Shown here: positions 1 to 9,635 of the stretch, in pieces
Layout of the letters: every line of letters starts with the position of its first letter
Numbering within the stretch: position 1 is the first letter of the stretch
NCBI GenBank assembly: GCA_016722285.1
Contig: JADKGI010000011.1
Location: 1-64,000 of the forward strand
DNA from: Saprospiraceae bacterium
GTDB taxonomy: Bacteria; Bacteroidota; Bacteroidia; Chitinophagales; Saprospiraceae
Direction of reading: 5' to 3'
Length of the DNA: 64,000 nt
The notes under the pieces: generated by a model
The model's database searches: none
What the model was told of the DNA's origin: nothing
The model's input: the letters and a program-made list of their open reading frames with translations, nothing else
Made by a program: the position numbers and the translations under genes

Positions 1-340
1 AATGGTGATCACCATTAATTATTACTTCCCAAACTGCAGCAACTTCTTGATCAAGTTCAACCATTACAATCTGGTCAGCTAAACTCTCAAATGCTGCTGT
101 AAGACTGACAATTCCTCCACCTGCAAACGGCTCAATTAATGTTTTGGTCTCAAAAGCATTTGGGATAGATTGTTTAAGCCATTTTCTCACGACAGGGATT
201 AACCAAGTCTTGCCACCCGGATACCTGAATGGACTTCTCTGCGGAACTGAAGCCACATTTATCACATTTGGTGTTGTTTCTTTCCGTGTGCCTGCCTTTC
301 CCGTAGGGAGGGTTTCGAATATTGATAATTGTCCGTCCAT
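1..340 (-). CDS. D12-class adenine-specific DNA methyltransferase (N-terminal part)
   Basis: Only the first 113 codons lie in the window; the gene continues past position 1. The product would methylate adenine N6 and protect host DNA from the neighbouring endonuclease. Seen directly: start ATG at 340-338, then the D12/Dam family opening SPFRYPGGK (AdoMet-binding motif X) and motif I in EPFAGGGIVSLTA, followed by VELDQEVAAVWEVI. The catalytic DPPY motif should lie beyond the edge and cannot be checked. It starts 3 bases after the stop of the NotI-like gene, so the two are very probably co-transcribed. Family assignment is strong; sequence specificity is unknown. Confidence 0.88.
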   Translation of the reverse strand, partial: MDGQLSIFETLPTGKAGTRKETTPNVINVASVPQRSPFRYPGGKTWLIPVVRKWLKQSIPNAFETKTLIEPFAGGGIVSLTAAFESLADQIVMVELDQEVAAVWEVIINGDHH

Positions 341-342
341 AT

Positions 343-1230
343 TTAACTACTGATTATGTCTGTCAATGTAGGAGCATCTGGCGGGTTTTTGTCCAAATGT
401 TCGTCAAGACAATTTTGTAAAATATTGATAAAGTCAGTAATTTCTCCAGGTTCTGGAGTTGTAATCCTTAAAAGTGCAGGTTCAAATTCAGTATAAACTG
501 TTTCAGTTAGAACGAGATTGTTTTGCTTTTGTTCCTTATCGAACACTAGGTCGTACAGAAACCAAGCAATATCAGCCTTTGATTTAGTGGTTGTTGGAAG
601 TGAAGGAAGAGTTTTAAAAAATGATTTTTGTAGAGCTACAGCTTGTTTCTTCTTCCATGTTTGAAAAATTCCACCCTTGTAAAGCATTTGTGGAATAAGT
701 CGTTTGCGAGATGATGATAGGTAGTCTGGTTTGGGATAGTTGTATCCAGTTGGCCATTCAAAGTCTTTAGAAGGCTTTTTGATATAATCTTCAAATGGAT
801 TTCTAAGATTCCCAGAAATATAAACTCCTTGAACTTCAAGTGAAGCAAAATCAATAAGCTGTCCTCTGTCGTTGTATTGAACAAGTACAAAATCTATGTT
901 GCCTGTGGATTGTCCTTTTTTGTCTACAAGCTTAATTTCAGAAAGAGATGTCCAATTTGCTTTAGTACCAAACGCGAATTCAGCAGATTGTTCAACAATA
1001 ACCCAATCTTCTCTAAATCTTGTTGGACAAGTAATTACTGAAATTCCATTGTGCCAAACACTACAAACTCCAAGCGGGTTATTTGCTTTGTCCTTGGTAC
1101 AATTCGGAACTTTGTTGTTAAAAGGACAAAGTTTCTGCTTTCGATAGCGTTGTGCTTTTGTGCTTTCATTCTCAATTGGAAAGCCAAAAACTTCGCCAAG
1201 TGGACTTCTATTTATTACTTTTTTTGCCAT
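343..1230 (-). CDS. NotI-family type II restriction endonuclease
   Basis: A 295-residue protein resembling the NotI family (PF12183), which cleaves double-stranded DNA. Four cysteines at about residues 35, 44, 56 and 68 (CPFNNKVPNC, PLGVCSVWHNG, ITCPTRFRED) match the iron-binding Cys4 site of NotI. A plausible active site is E98, D113 (GNIDFVL) and E132-x-Q134 (SLEVQG). As I recall the NotI structure, its catalytic residues have the same Glu, Asp, ExQ order with similar spacing. The ATG at 1230 is chosen over an upstream TTG. It lies directly upstream of the adenine methyltransferase, the expected partner. NotI itself is longer (383 residues). Confidence 0.82.
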   Translation of the reverse strand: MAKKVINRSPLGEVFGFPIENESTKAQRYRKQKLCPFNNKVPNCTKDKANNPLGVCSVWHNGISVITCPTRFREDWVIVEQSAEFAFGTKANWTSLSEIKLVDKKGQSTGNIDFVLVQYNDRGQLIDFASLEVQGVYISGNLRNPFEDYIKKPSKDFEWPTGYNYPKPDYLSSSRKRLIPQMLYKGGIFQTWKKKQAVALQKSFFKTLPSLPTTTKSKADIAWFLYDLVFDKEQKQNNLVLTETVYTEFEPALLRITTPEPGEITDFINILQNCLDEHLDKNPPDAPTLTDIISS

Positions 1231-1825
1231 GCTCAAAGTTATGAAATTCTGTCGAAAGGAGAAATTTTGTTTGTGATTTTCACATTGGTTCCAACGATTG
1301 TCTTTGCACCATTAATACAACCCTATTTCATATAAATCCATTATACCAAATTCATATATCATTGATCATCTGATAATTACATCATTTCAGAAACTTCATT
1401 TTGGATCCATTTGCAAAAGTCAGATAAATATTTGTAATCAGCTATTCTATTTTCAGTGAAATGCATTTCTTCCATCTGGTTTTTAATCAAAATAATTTGA
1501 CGCAATTTTCATGAACACTGACATGTTATCCAATGGAATTCAGGAGCCAACATTCCCAACTAAATCTGTACAAATATAAACCAAAAATTTAATATCATGG
1601 TATCACACATGAGTTTTATTTACTTACTTTTCGGCTCTGTTTGTGATCATCTTTAGATATCATTGTGTGTATAATATTCCATGGTCAAAAGATCACACTA
1701 AGTGCTTCAAAACAAGATCATGGTTAAAAAGCAATCAAAATATCACTCAAGAACTTTAGTTTTCTTAATTTTATCCAATATACAGAAATGGTGAGCGGTC
1801 AACTTCTCCATAAATAATCAAAATT
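1231..1825. other. intergenic region, no gene seen
   Basis: About 595 bases between the divergent restriction-modification pair and the lone DUF6090 gene. No convincing ORF, RNA or repeat was recognised. It must hold the promoter for the minus-strand pair, but no clear TAnnTTTG element stood out. Confidence 0.5.
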
Positions 1826-2587
1826 ATGATCAAATTTTTCAGAAATATCAGACAAAATTTATTTACTGGAGACGCCAAAGGTATGCCTACCTCAACGGAT
1901 GGTTCGCCTGACCATGGTAGTCGGGCAAGGAAATATTTGCTCTATGCTTTCGGTGAAATTTTACTGATCGTGATTGGTATATTGATAGCACTGCAGGTGA
2001 CCAATTGGAATGCGTGGAGAAATGACAGAGTCAAAGAAAAGATCATTTTATCAGACCTGGCAAAAAATTTGGAAATAAATATCGAAACCTTCCGGAATGA
2101 CATCAACCTGCTCAGCATGTGGAACCAATCAAGTGATATTGTGATCCAGGCTTTGGAAAATAAAATGGATTACTCCGATACACTAAAACAGCATTTTCAT
2201 TTAGCAAGATTAACAAAACAAAATTTATTTCTGTCAAATATCGGGTACCAAAGTTATAAAGATATTGGTTTGGATATCATTACAAATAAGACTTTATCAT
2301 CAGAAATTATCAATTTGTATGAAGTGATTATTCCTGGTACTCTATCCACAAATTATATGGTGAATGAAGAAAATACTGAGTGGGGCAACCACCTTGTTCA
2401 AAATTTCGATTTTATTCATGGCGAAGGTCTTACTCCCAATGATTACAAAGCTCTTTTTTCAGATCACTTTTACATTTCATGGATCAAAGCATATAAACAA
2501 GGGCGATTGTATTTGATGGAGACCGATAAAACACTGATTAATGAATGTGAAAGAGTCCGAAGCTTAATTACTGAAGAGTTGAAATAA
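1826..2587 (+). CDS. DUF6090 family membrane protein (lone copy, contains in-frame palindrome)
   Basis: A 253-residue protein of unknown function with the family layout: basic head (MIKFFRNIRQNLF), one membrane helix within about residues 41-61 (YAFGEILLIVIGILIALQVT), then a helical tail probably outside the cytoplasm. The tail keeps the family motif in the form GYQSYKDIGLDIITNKTL. Residues 26-35 (GSPDHGSRAR) are encoded by a 30-nt palindrome at 1901-1930, the sequence otherwise found only in the truncated heads of the 32-49 kb array and in one intergenic copy. It stands 30 kb from the array with no transposable element beside it. The ORF is intact. Confidence 0.85.
   Translation: MIKFFRNIRQNLFTGDAKGMPTSTDGSPDHGSRARKYLLYAFGEILLIVIGILIALQVTNWNAWRNDRVKEKIILSDLAKNLEINIETFRNDINLLSMWNQSSDIVIQALENKMDYSDTLKQHFHLARLTKQNLFLSNIGYQSYKDIGLDIITNKTLSSEIINLYEVIIPGTLSTNYMVNEENTEWGNHLVQNFDFIHGEGLTPNDYKALFSDHFYISWIKAYKQGRLYLMETDKTLINECERVRSLITEELK
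1901..1930 (+). repeat. 30-nt palindromic element, in-frame in DUF6090 gene
   Basis: Arms run TCGCCTGACCA...GTAGTCGGGCA, an imperfect inverted repeat. It lies exactly on codons 26-35 of the host gene and adds ten residues between the basic head and the membrane helix. Confidence 0.8.
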
Positions 2588-2974
2588 ACATCAGGAAGTA
2601 GATATTCAAAACTCATTTTTGATTTAGAAATCGGACAAAAAGATGATCACATCCTTGCCAAATCATTTCTCGCTTGTTTCCTACTGCCAATCATCAATAT
2701 GGTTTTCAATACTAAGCACATAAGAAGGGTATCTTCGATCATAGGTTTTTAGCTTAGTTTAAAGTTTTTCTTATCTTTGGAGCTTTACAGAAAATTCAAA
2801 AAATTCGGCTGCTCGGGTCCATAAACCGGCAAAGTTCTGAAGTCTAACTTTACAAAGAAGAAACTACATTAAAGGAGTAAATTGAAGTAATTCATTTACA
2901 GGCAGAAAAGCCTGATATTCCATTTTCATTAATCTTTATTTTTAAAAATAAATTAAACTCATAACTATTTTTAT
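2588..2974. other. intergenic region with candidate promoter
   Basis: About 387 bases ahead of the APC permease. A TATCTTTG box at 2772-2779 fits the Bacteroidota -7 consensus TAnnTTTG, which would give a 5' leader of roughly 190 bases. No -33 TTTG at the expected spacing is clear, and no known riboswitch was recognised in the leader. Confidence 0.35.
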
Positions 2975-4420
2975 ATGATACCACAAGATGAATTTCAAAG
3001 ACCGGAATTGCAAAAAGGCATAGGCAAAACAGGCATGTTTAGTTTGGCATTTGGAGCAATGATTGGCGTTGGCTGGGTCACTGCCATGGGATTTTGGTTA
3101 TCCAATGCCGGTCCTCTGGGTGCCGTCATAGCATTTGCAATAGGTGGCCTCATTTTGCTGGCTATTGGATTTTGTTATGCCGAAGTTACATCTGCATTGC
3201 CTCTCTCAGGTGGTGAAGTAGCATATGCATACAAAGCCTATGGCACTTCCAAAGCATTTATAGTCGGTTGGTTTTTGGTATTTGGATATCTGTCTGTTTC
3301 CGCTTTCGAAGCCGTTTCCATCAGTAAAGTATTAAGTTATCTGATCCCATCCATAGATTATTGGGAATTATATTCTGTAAACGGAAGTCCTATTTACTTC
3401 TCTCACATAGCCTTGAGTGCCGTTTTTGTTTTGGTAATTAGCGCTGTCAATTACACTGGTGTAAAAAATTCTGCACGCTTCCAGGTTGGGCTAACAGTAC
3501 TTTTTATAAGCCTGACATTCATATTCGTGATAGCCGGATTGGTTATGGGAGATTTTAACAACTTAAATCCTATGTTTTCCAGTAGCGATACAGGCACTAT
3601 CATGTCAGGTGTGGCGATGGTTTTGGTAACTGTACCCTTCTGGTTTGTAGGTTTTGATACGATACCTCAAGCCGCTGAAGAAGCCGAGGAGAACATTTCT
3701 GCCAAAACCATCGGGCTCCTCATTCCTTTATCTATTGTGTCAGCCGTTTGTTTTTACATGCTTATCATTATAAGTACATCGATCGCTGCCCCATGGAATG
3801 AAATCCTTAGTGACAAACTTCCGACAGCAAAAGCATTTGAAATAGCCACTGAATCTCCCTTTTTGGTAAATCTTATTCTGGTCACTGCTTTAGTAGGTCT
3901 GCTCACCAGTTGGAATGGATTTTTTCTGGCAGGCTCACGGGTACTTTTTGCTATGGGAAGAGGAAAAATCATAGCCCCGGCTCTTGGGGAATCACATATA
4001 AAACATCAAACACCTTACAAGGCTGTTCTCTTCAGCGGTGTAGTTACTTTTTTAGCATCATTGATGGGTCCCGGTGCTATGGTGGCTTTTGTAAATGTAG
4101 GCTCATTGTGCATAGTGATAGCATTCTTTGGAGTCTCAGCTTCATTCTTAAGCTTGCGAAAAAAGTTTCCGGATTTAGATCGGCCATATAAAGCCCCTGG
4201 AGGGAGCATTTTGGGATTAATAGGCATTGCGGGGTCGTTGACCATCCTTTTACTAATGGTTTTTCCGAATAGTTCTGTAGCATTGGTGTGGCCATTCGAA
4301 TGGGCCATATTTCTGACCTTCTCCGTTCTGGGCATTTTATTCTGGATATTTTCTACCAAGAGTCGGAATAGCGTACCTGAAAAAGAAAGAGATTATCTGA
4401 TTTTAGAAAAATTCGTGTAG
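2975..4420 (+). CDS. APC-superfamily amino acid/polyamine permease
   Basis: A 481-residue inner membrane protein with about 12 predicted hydrophobic helices. The first helix contains the broken-helix motif GAMIGVGW that lines the substrate site in APC transporters. The second block (GAVIAFAIGGLILLAIGFCYAE) and the later FDTIPQAAEEAEENI also fit the family. It probably takes up an amino acid or amine with protons or by exchange; the substrate cannot be read from the sequence. It ends with a charged cytoplasmic tail (KSRNSVPEKERD). Start ATG at 2975 places the first helix about 20 residues in, as usual. It stands alone. Confidence 0.88.
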   Translation: MIPQDEFQRPELQKGIGKTGMFSLAFGAMIGVGWVTAMGFWLSNAGPLGAVIAFAIGGLILLAIGFCYAEVTSALPLSGGEVAYAYKAYGTSKAFIVGWFLVFGYLSVSAFEAVSISKVLSYLIPSIDYWELYSVNGSPIYFSHIALSAVFVLVISAVNYTGVKNSARFQVGLTVLFISLTFIFVIAGLVMGDFNNLNPMFSSSDTGTIMSGVAMVLVTVPFWFVGFDTIPQAAEEAEENISAKTIGLLIPLSIVSAVCFYMLIIISTSIAAPWNEILSDKLPTAKAFEIATESPFLVNLILVTALVGLLTSWNGFFLAGSRVLFAMGRGKIIAPALGESHIKHQTPYKAVLFSGVVTFLASLMGPGAMVAFVNVGSLCIVIAFFGVSASFLSLRKKFPDLDRPYKAPGGSILGLIGIAGSLTILLLMVFPNSSVALVWPFEWAIFLTFSVLGILFWIFSTKSRNSVPEKERDYLILEKFV

Positions 4421-4609
4421 GTAGTAATTTATTATCGAACGCAATGTCTATGCTTCCAAGCTATGAATCCATATTTGTTAGCCTCAAAAATGAAAATATT
4501 TAATTTAGTTTCAATGATTTTATATCGAATTTTGACAGGCCTTAGTCCCAATTATTTTAATTAGGGTCAACTCGTTTGTATATTTGACAAAATATAAAAT
4601 CAATTATTA

Positions 4610-5752
4610 ATGAAAAAAAGAATTTTCAGATACATAATACACATAACCTCAACAATTCTTGTACTTGGAACAGCAGGTATTATATTTGGCTTGTACCATG
4701 GAGCTGCCTTGCACTACGGTGACAATCCTGAGAGATAAAGTGGACCTTATATTTTTATAAAAATGATAGCATTTTAAATGTCAACTACATCAGGGAAATC
4801 AGGATGATGGATTTTATTTGGATCAAAAGAACTATGCTATTTGGTCAAAAATTTCTGCATCCTGCTATTTTGCGCTTGATTCGACAAGTTTTGAATTTTC
4901 AATAAATCCGGATATTCATATACCTCAAAACACGTATGGTGATAATAATAAAATTTTAGCCATTTCAGATATTGAAAGTGGTTATAAAACTTTCAGGGAT
5001 TTTCTCATAAGTAGCATGGTGATTGATGAAAATCTAAACTGGACATTTGGAAATGGTCATTTAGTCCTGGGGGGGGGGGGATTTTCAACCACAAGTCCTT
5101 TGGTTTATTTAAAATTAGAACAGATGCTGAAAAACAAAGTGGATTTGTTCATTATATTTTGGGAAATCACGAGTTGAAAAATATGCAGGGAAATTATGAA
5201 TATGCATCGCCAAAATATTTCCACATTGCTGCAATTTTAGAAAGACAACAAAATAATTTATACAGTTCAAATTCATTTATCGGTAGATGGATGGCAAGTA
5301 AAAATACTATAGAACTTATAAACGGAAATATTTTTGTACACGGAGGAATACATCCTGATTTGGCAAACCACAAGCTGGATTTGGATGAAATAAATCAAAT
5401 AGGAAGGCGCAATTATTACAAACCTTTCTATCCCAAGGCAGAAAAAAGCCCAGAGCAATTGATTGTTTCAACACAAAGTGGCCTTACCTGGTACAGAGGG
5501 TATTTCAAAGATGATTTGACACAAGAACAAATAGACAGCGGGCTGACTACATTTAATGCTACATCAGTGATTGTTGGTCATACTCTTCAGTCTAAAGTGA
5601 ATAGACAATATGGCGGTAAAGTAATTGGAATAGATGTTAAACATTCCAAAGATTATCACAAAAATTGGCCCAATCAAAAATCTGAGGGTTTATACATAGA
5701 AGGAAATAAATATTACAGAGTTTTACACAACGGTGAGAAAGAAGAAATCTAA
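4610..5752 (+). pseudogene. calcineurin-like metallophosphoesterase, multiply frameshifted
   Basis: The remains of a membrane-anchored metallophosphatase. An N-terminal anchor (IIHITSTILVLGTAGIIFGL) starts at ATG 4610 but ends early at 4738. The next frame carries KILAISDIESGYKTFRDFLI and WTFGNGHLVL. The third carries GNHELKNMQGNYEYASPKY and the metal-site histidines in FVHGGIHPD and VIVGHTLQS. The central GDxxDRG metal/active-site block is destroyed around a run of ten G at about 5069-5078, with at least one further frame change before 5160. At least three frame changes are needed to restore one protein of about 380 residues. A residual indel error in the G run is possible, but several lesions favour a real pseudogene. 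Confidence 0.75.
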
Positions 5753-6119
5753 AGGTCGAAAAATCACTTCCTAAACGGACTTCATACCTCACTTCCTAGC
5801 TATAATCATAAAATCATACAGTGTAAATTTGAACAACAGGTGAATTTTTGCAAGATAATTTGAACATAAGGATGAAAGACAAAATACTAAAATTAAAACT
5901 ATTGCTTCACTATCTCTTGCATATCAGGAATTTAAGATGTATCATTGTAATTGATATATGCGATATTGAAATAGTGCTAAATCAAGAAATAAATTGCAGC
6001 AAAGGTTTAAAAAAATGAGCTATTACTAACAACGTTAAACTTAATAATTCAGATTTCAAACATAAAGTAAAATTGTAATTATTCAACTTAATTAAATTTA
6101 TAGCATCTTAAATTCAGGC
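5753..6119. other. intergenic region, nothing recognised
   Basis: About 370 AT-rich bases between the phosphoesterase remnant and the sulfatase. No ORF, repeat or clear promoter box was identified. Confidence 0.5.
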
Positions 6120-7640
6120 ATGTTAAAAAATCCAATGAGCAGAATTAAATTAAAATTGTCCGGAGTGTTAGTGGCGATGGGATGTGCCATGACAATTACT
6201 CTTTCAACAGGTTGCAATGAAAAATCTGTTAAAACTATAACCAACACCCCAAACATGGTTTTGATACTGGTCGATGATCTTGGTTACGGCGATTTACCTT
6301 CTTACGGTCATCAAATTGTGAAAACATCCAATATTGACAAATTGGTTAAAAGTGGAATGAAGTACACTCAATATTATGCACCATCTCCATTGTGCTCTCC
6401 ATCACGTGCAGGACTTCTCACCGGCCGAACGCCCTATCGGACGGGTGTTCGTTCCTGGATTCCGCCTGGTTCGAATGTACATATCGGCAAAAATGAAATT
6501 ACACTTGCGCACCTCTTAAAGCAAAAAGGATACAATACAGCTGTGATGGGAAAGTGGCATCTCAATGGTGGGGCCGATATGATGGATCAGCCTCAAACCA
6601 AAGATATGGGTTTTGATTATAGCTTTATTATACCTGAAGGTTGGGCAAAAAACAAGAAAATTGAAGCTAAGCACACGGACGGAACACTCCGAAGTGGCAA
6701 GATTTATCCGGACAATTTCTGGCGTAATGGAAAACCTGTCGGTGAAACCAACAAATACAGTGGAGAATTGGTGTCTGACGAGGTTATTTCCTGGTTGGAT
6801 CAACGCGATCAGGACAATCCATTTTTTATTTATGTGTCATTCTCTGAAGTGCATACTCCTATTGCTTCACCGAAAAAATATTTGGATATGTACAGTGACT
6901 ACATCACTGATTTCGCAAAGAAAAACCCTGACTTATATCATTGGGATTGGGTGGACCAACCTTACAGAGGACAGGGAGAGTATTACGCCAATATCAGTTT
7001 TATGGATGCTCAGGTAGGAAAGATCATGGACAAACTGAAAGCGACAGGCGAACTGGACAATACGATTATAGTCTTAACTTCAGATAATGGTCCTGTTACG
7101 CGTGAAGCAAGAAAGCCGTGGGAGCTGAACATGGCTGGCGAAACTGGCGGTTTGAGAGGTCGCAAAGACAATTTGCTGGAAGGAGGGATTCGTGTGCCCG
7201 CCATCGTCAGATACCCCGCGATGATCAAACCAGGACAAATTTCGCACGAGCCTGTATATGGTCTAGACTGGTTACCTACCCTGGCAGAATTAATGCATTT
7301 TGAGGTTCCAACTGACAGGGAGATAGATGGTCAGTCGATTGTAAACACGATGAAGGGGAAAAATATGGACCGCCATAAGCCTATGATATGGACAATAGAT
7401 ATGGCAGGAGAAGATGATCCGATCAACGAATGGGCTATTCGGGAAGGCGACTGGATATTAATCCTGGATAGAGGTGCGCAACCAAAGTTTCTGTTCAATA
7501 TTGTTAAAGATCCTTACCAGGTGGTCAACCTTCTCAATACTCGTGATGATATTCAAAAACCTTTATTTGAGAAGTTCATAAAGTATAAAAACAACATAGA
7601 ATCTGATACCATAAATGCAGGATCGAAAAAAAGCAAGTAA
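6120..7640 (+). CDS. secreted type I sulfatase (lipoprotein)
   Basis: A 506-residue sulfatase that should hydrolyse sulfate esters of glycans or other organic sulfates. The N-terminus has a hydrophobic stretch and lipobox (LSTGC, Cys32), so it is probably lipid-anchored. The metal site begins LILVDDLGYGDLP (Asp52, Asp53). The formylglycine motif CSPSR starts at Cys92 and continues AGLLTGRTPYRTGV, the classic type I signature. VMGKWHLNG and TSDNGPVTRE supply further active-site residues. ATG 6120 is the longest start; an internal ATG at codon 6 gives a more usual signal peptide. No sulfatase-maturing enzyme is nearby. Substrate unknown. Confidence 0.92.
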   Translation: MLKNPMSRIKLKLSGVLVAMGCAMTITLSTGCNEKSVKTITNTPNMVLILVDDLGYGDLPSYGHQIVKTSNIDKLVKSGMKYTQYYAPSPLCSPSRAGLLTGRTPYRTGVRSWIPPGSNVHIGKNEITLAHLLKQKGYNTAVMGKWHLNGGADMMDQPQTKDMGFDYSFIIPEGWAKNKKIEAKHTDGTLRSGKIYPDNFWRNGKPVGETNKYSGELVSDEVISWLDQRDQDNPFFIYVSFSEVHTPIASPKKYLDMYSDYITDFAKKNPDLYHWDWVDQPYRGQGEYYANISFMDAQVGKIMDKLKATGELDNTIIVLTSDNGPVTREARKPWELNMAGETGGLRGRKDNLLEGGIRVPAIVRYPAMIKPGQISHEPVYGLDWLPTLAELMHFEVPTDREIDGQSIVNTMKGKNMDRHKPMIWTIDMAGEDDPINEWAIREGDWILILDRGAQPKFLFNIVKDPYQVVNLLNTRDDIQKPLFEKFIKYKNNIESDTINAGSKKSK

Positions 7641-8176
7641 TGTTTTGAAAATTCTTTTTCATCCAAGTCTTCCGAACTTTGTTATCAAATTTAGCGATCT
7701 ACCGTTGGATAACTATTGAGATGATAATTGTCGTGACGATTGTTTTCGGGAGTTGAATAGCTGATAAAAAGCCGATGAGTTTTTTTTCAACTTGCTTGCC
7801 AAAGAATTTGTTCGGCAGGCAAGTGACTTGCAAAGGAATTAACCAACTTTTATTTAATGACTTCAATTATTAAAAAATAATTTTAAATGGATTTTCATGG
7901 AAGTTCTTTATTGGAAAACAACATTTATATGACAGGTTTATATCACTTTTTAGTTAACTCAGGGGTATAATCATGACCTATAAAGTACTGTTTAATATAT
8001 TTTCAGAAAGACTACATGCTGCAATATAAATATTGTAGAATAAAATTGAGTTTAGATAAAATAATCTTAAAGATTTTGATAACTTTGAGGATACTCAATC
8101 CCTTATGATATCTCCACTGTTTGATTTTATTACCTTAAAAGAATGATAACCGAAATATAAATAAACAAAAAATAAC
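7641..8176. other. intergenic region with a dispersed hairpin repeat
   Basis: About 536 bases without a gene. The only structure seen is the hairpin repeat at 7786-7860, shared with the copy near 30.6 kb. Confidence 0.5.
7786..7860 (+). repeat. dispersed hairpin repeat, copy 1
   Basis: Inverted repeat with arms ACTTGCTTGCC (7790-7800) and GGCAGGCAAGT (7814-7824) around the loop AAAGAATTTGTTC. It is followed by conserved flank matching GACTTGCA(A/G)AGG(A/G)ATTAACCA and AATGACTTC. The same hairpin, loop and flank recur at 30621-30690. Intergenic in both places. Confidence 0.75.
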
Positions 8177-8986
8177 ATGATTATAGACGTTCACACCCAC
8201 ATTAATAATTATCACGAAGACAGGGTCATTTCACTTGAAAGTAGCTTAAACCTTCTGACCGAAAACATGACTGAAAATAATGTTGATTACGCATTAGTGC
8301 TAACATCTTACAAGGTAAACGAACATAGGCCAAGTACTACCCAGGTGGTTGAAGCCATTAAAGATCGAAATAATCTTGGGGTTGTTTCAGGAATAAGTTA
8401 TCTGCATTATGATCATAGAGATGTGAGAATAATAAGTGAATACCTGGAGCTGGGTTACATAAAAGGTTTAAAATTTTATCCCGGTTATGAGCCCTTTTAC
8501 CCTAACGATACCAGGCTTAAAGTAATGTACGAAATGGCTGTTGAATATGATGTGCCGGTGATGTTTCATTCTGGTGACACCTATGCCCCTACCGGAAAAG
8601 TAAAGTACTCACATCCACTTCACATCGATGATCTGGCAGTAGATTATCCTGACATGAAGATAGTGATTTGTCATATCGGAAATCCATGGATCAAAGACTG
8701 TATGGAAGTAGTATATAAAAATGATAATGTGTATGCCGATATTTCAGGATTGGTCCTCGGCAATTTTACGGATAAGTTTGAGCGCTTTATGAAAAAAGAA
8801 ATTGAAGAGATGATTACCTACGCCGGAGATCCGAATTATTTATTATATGGAACAGACTGGCCGATATCTAATATGGATTCATATTTAAAGTTTATGGATC
8901 AACTTGGATTGGCTGATGACAAAAAGGAATTGATACTGTGGAAAAATGCCGCCCAGCTCTTCAAAATTGATGTGACGAAACTATAG
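8177..8986 (+). CDS. amidohydrolase family 2 (TIM-barrel metal-dependent hydrolase)
   Basis: A 269-residue cytoplasmic hydrolase of the Amidohydro_2 (ACMSD-like) group. Metal ligands visible: H6-x-H8 at the N-terminus (IIDVHTHIN), a histidine in VPVMFHSGD, another in IVICHIGNPW, and the C-terminal aspartate in LLYGTDWPIS. Members hydrolyse or decarboxylate cyclic amides, lactones or aromatic acids; the substrate here is not evident. Start ATG 8177 puts the HxH motif at the family's usual N-terminal position. Single gene, no operon partner. Confidence 0.85.
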   Translation: MIIDVHTHINNYHEDRVISLESSLNLLTENMTENNVDYALVLTSYKVNEHRPSTTQVVEAIKDRNNLGVVSGISYLHYDHRDVRIISEYLELGYIKGLKFYPGYEPFYPNDTRLKVMYEMAVEYDVPVMFHSGDTYAPTGKVKYSHPLHIDDLAVDYPDMKIVICHIGNPWIKDCMEVVYKNDNVYADISGLVLGNFTDKFERFMKKEIEEMITYAGDPNYLLYGTDWPISNMDSYLKFMDQLGLADDKKELILWKNAAQLFKIDVTKL

Positions 8987-9209
8987 AAAATGCTATTATC
9001 AGAAACCAATTATAAAAAAATTATGAAACTACTCTTATTTTTCTATGAATGGAGTTGAATATCAGTTGCCGTAGTGAATAATCTGTGAATTAAGTGAATT
9101 AATGCTTCAGATTTGTTGGAATTTTTTGCTAAAAAAGCTAGATTTTGTTCAAAATTACAGACACCATTAGTAAGGAATTAACCAGTACAAATAAAATGTA
9201 TTTTACTAA

Positions 9210-9629
9210 TCAACGTGTGGCAAATTCTTCTTTTTCGTTTCTTTGTTTGTTTTCTCTGTTTGCTTTTAGAAGACTGATTAATGATGACCCAAGATTTTTT
9301 ATACTCTCTGCATTATTTGAAATGATATTGGAAAGTACCATCATCATCACAGAACCAATTACTTTTTTTGTTTTACTGATTTTTTTGCTGGATATAAGTT
9401 TTTCGGATAGATATCCTGCGGCAAGACTCAGACCTGAACTTATGATCGTATCGTTAATACTGATTGTTTCAGATGCTTCTTTCAGCGTGTTTCGGATCAG
9501 GTTTATAGGTTTGGTGCTTTGATAGGCATCGTTCATTTTAAACTTCAAAACCATCCTTTGCTCCGATTTTAATTCTTCCAATCTCTTAATGGCAAGTAAG
9601 AGTTCTGATATGTTTTTCAATTCAACCAT
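9210..9629 (-). CDS. conserved hypothetical protein downstream of holin-like gene
   Basis: A 139-residue protein with a helical N-terminus (ISELLLAIKRLEELKSEQ), two weakly hydrophobic stretches (TIISSGLSLAAGYLSEKL and VIGSVMMMVLSNIISNNAE) and a charged C-terminus. No named domain was recognised. It follows the holin-like gene by 6 bases, so it is the last gene of a three-gene operon with YtxH. The grouping suggests an envelope or stress role, but that is inference. Confidence 0.7.
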   Translation of the reverse strand: MVELKNISELLLAIKRLEELKSEQRMVLKFKMNDAYQSTKPINLIRNTLKEASETISINDTIISSGLSLAAGYLSEKLISSKKISKTKKVIGSVMMMVLSNIISNNAESIKNLGSSLISLLKANRENKQRNEKEEFATR

Positions 9630-9635
9630 AATAAG

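Noticed and set aside
144..353. Plus-strand ORF at the left edge
   Set aside because: Antisense to the methyltransferase gene, whose motifs are unmistakable on the minus strand.
5069..5078. Ten-G run as a G-quadruplex or phase-variation tract
   Set aside because: The gene has further frameshifts away from the tract, so switching the tract length would not restore a product.
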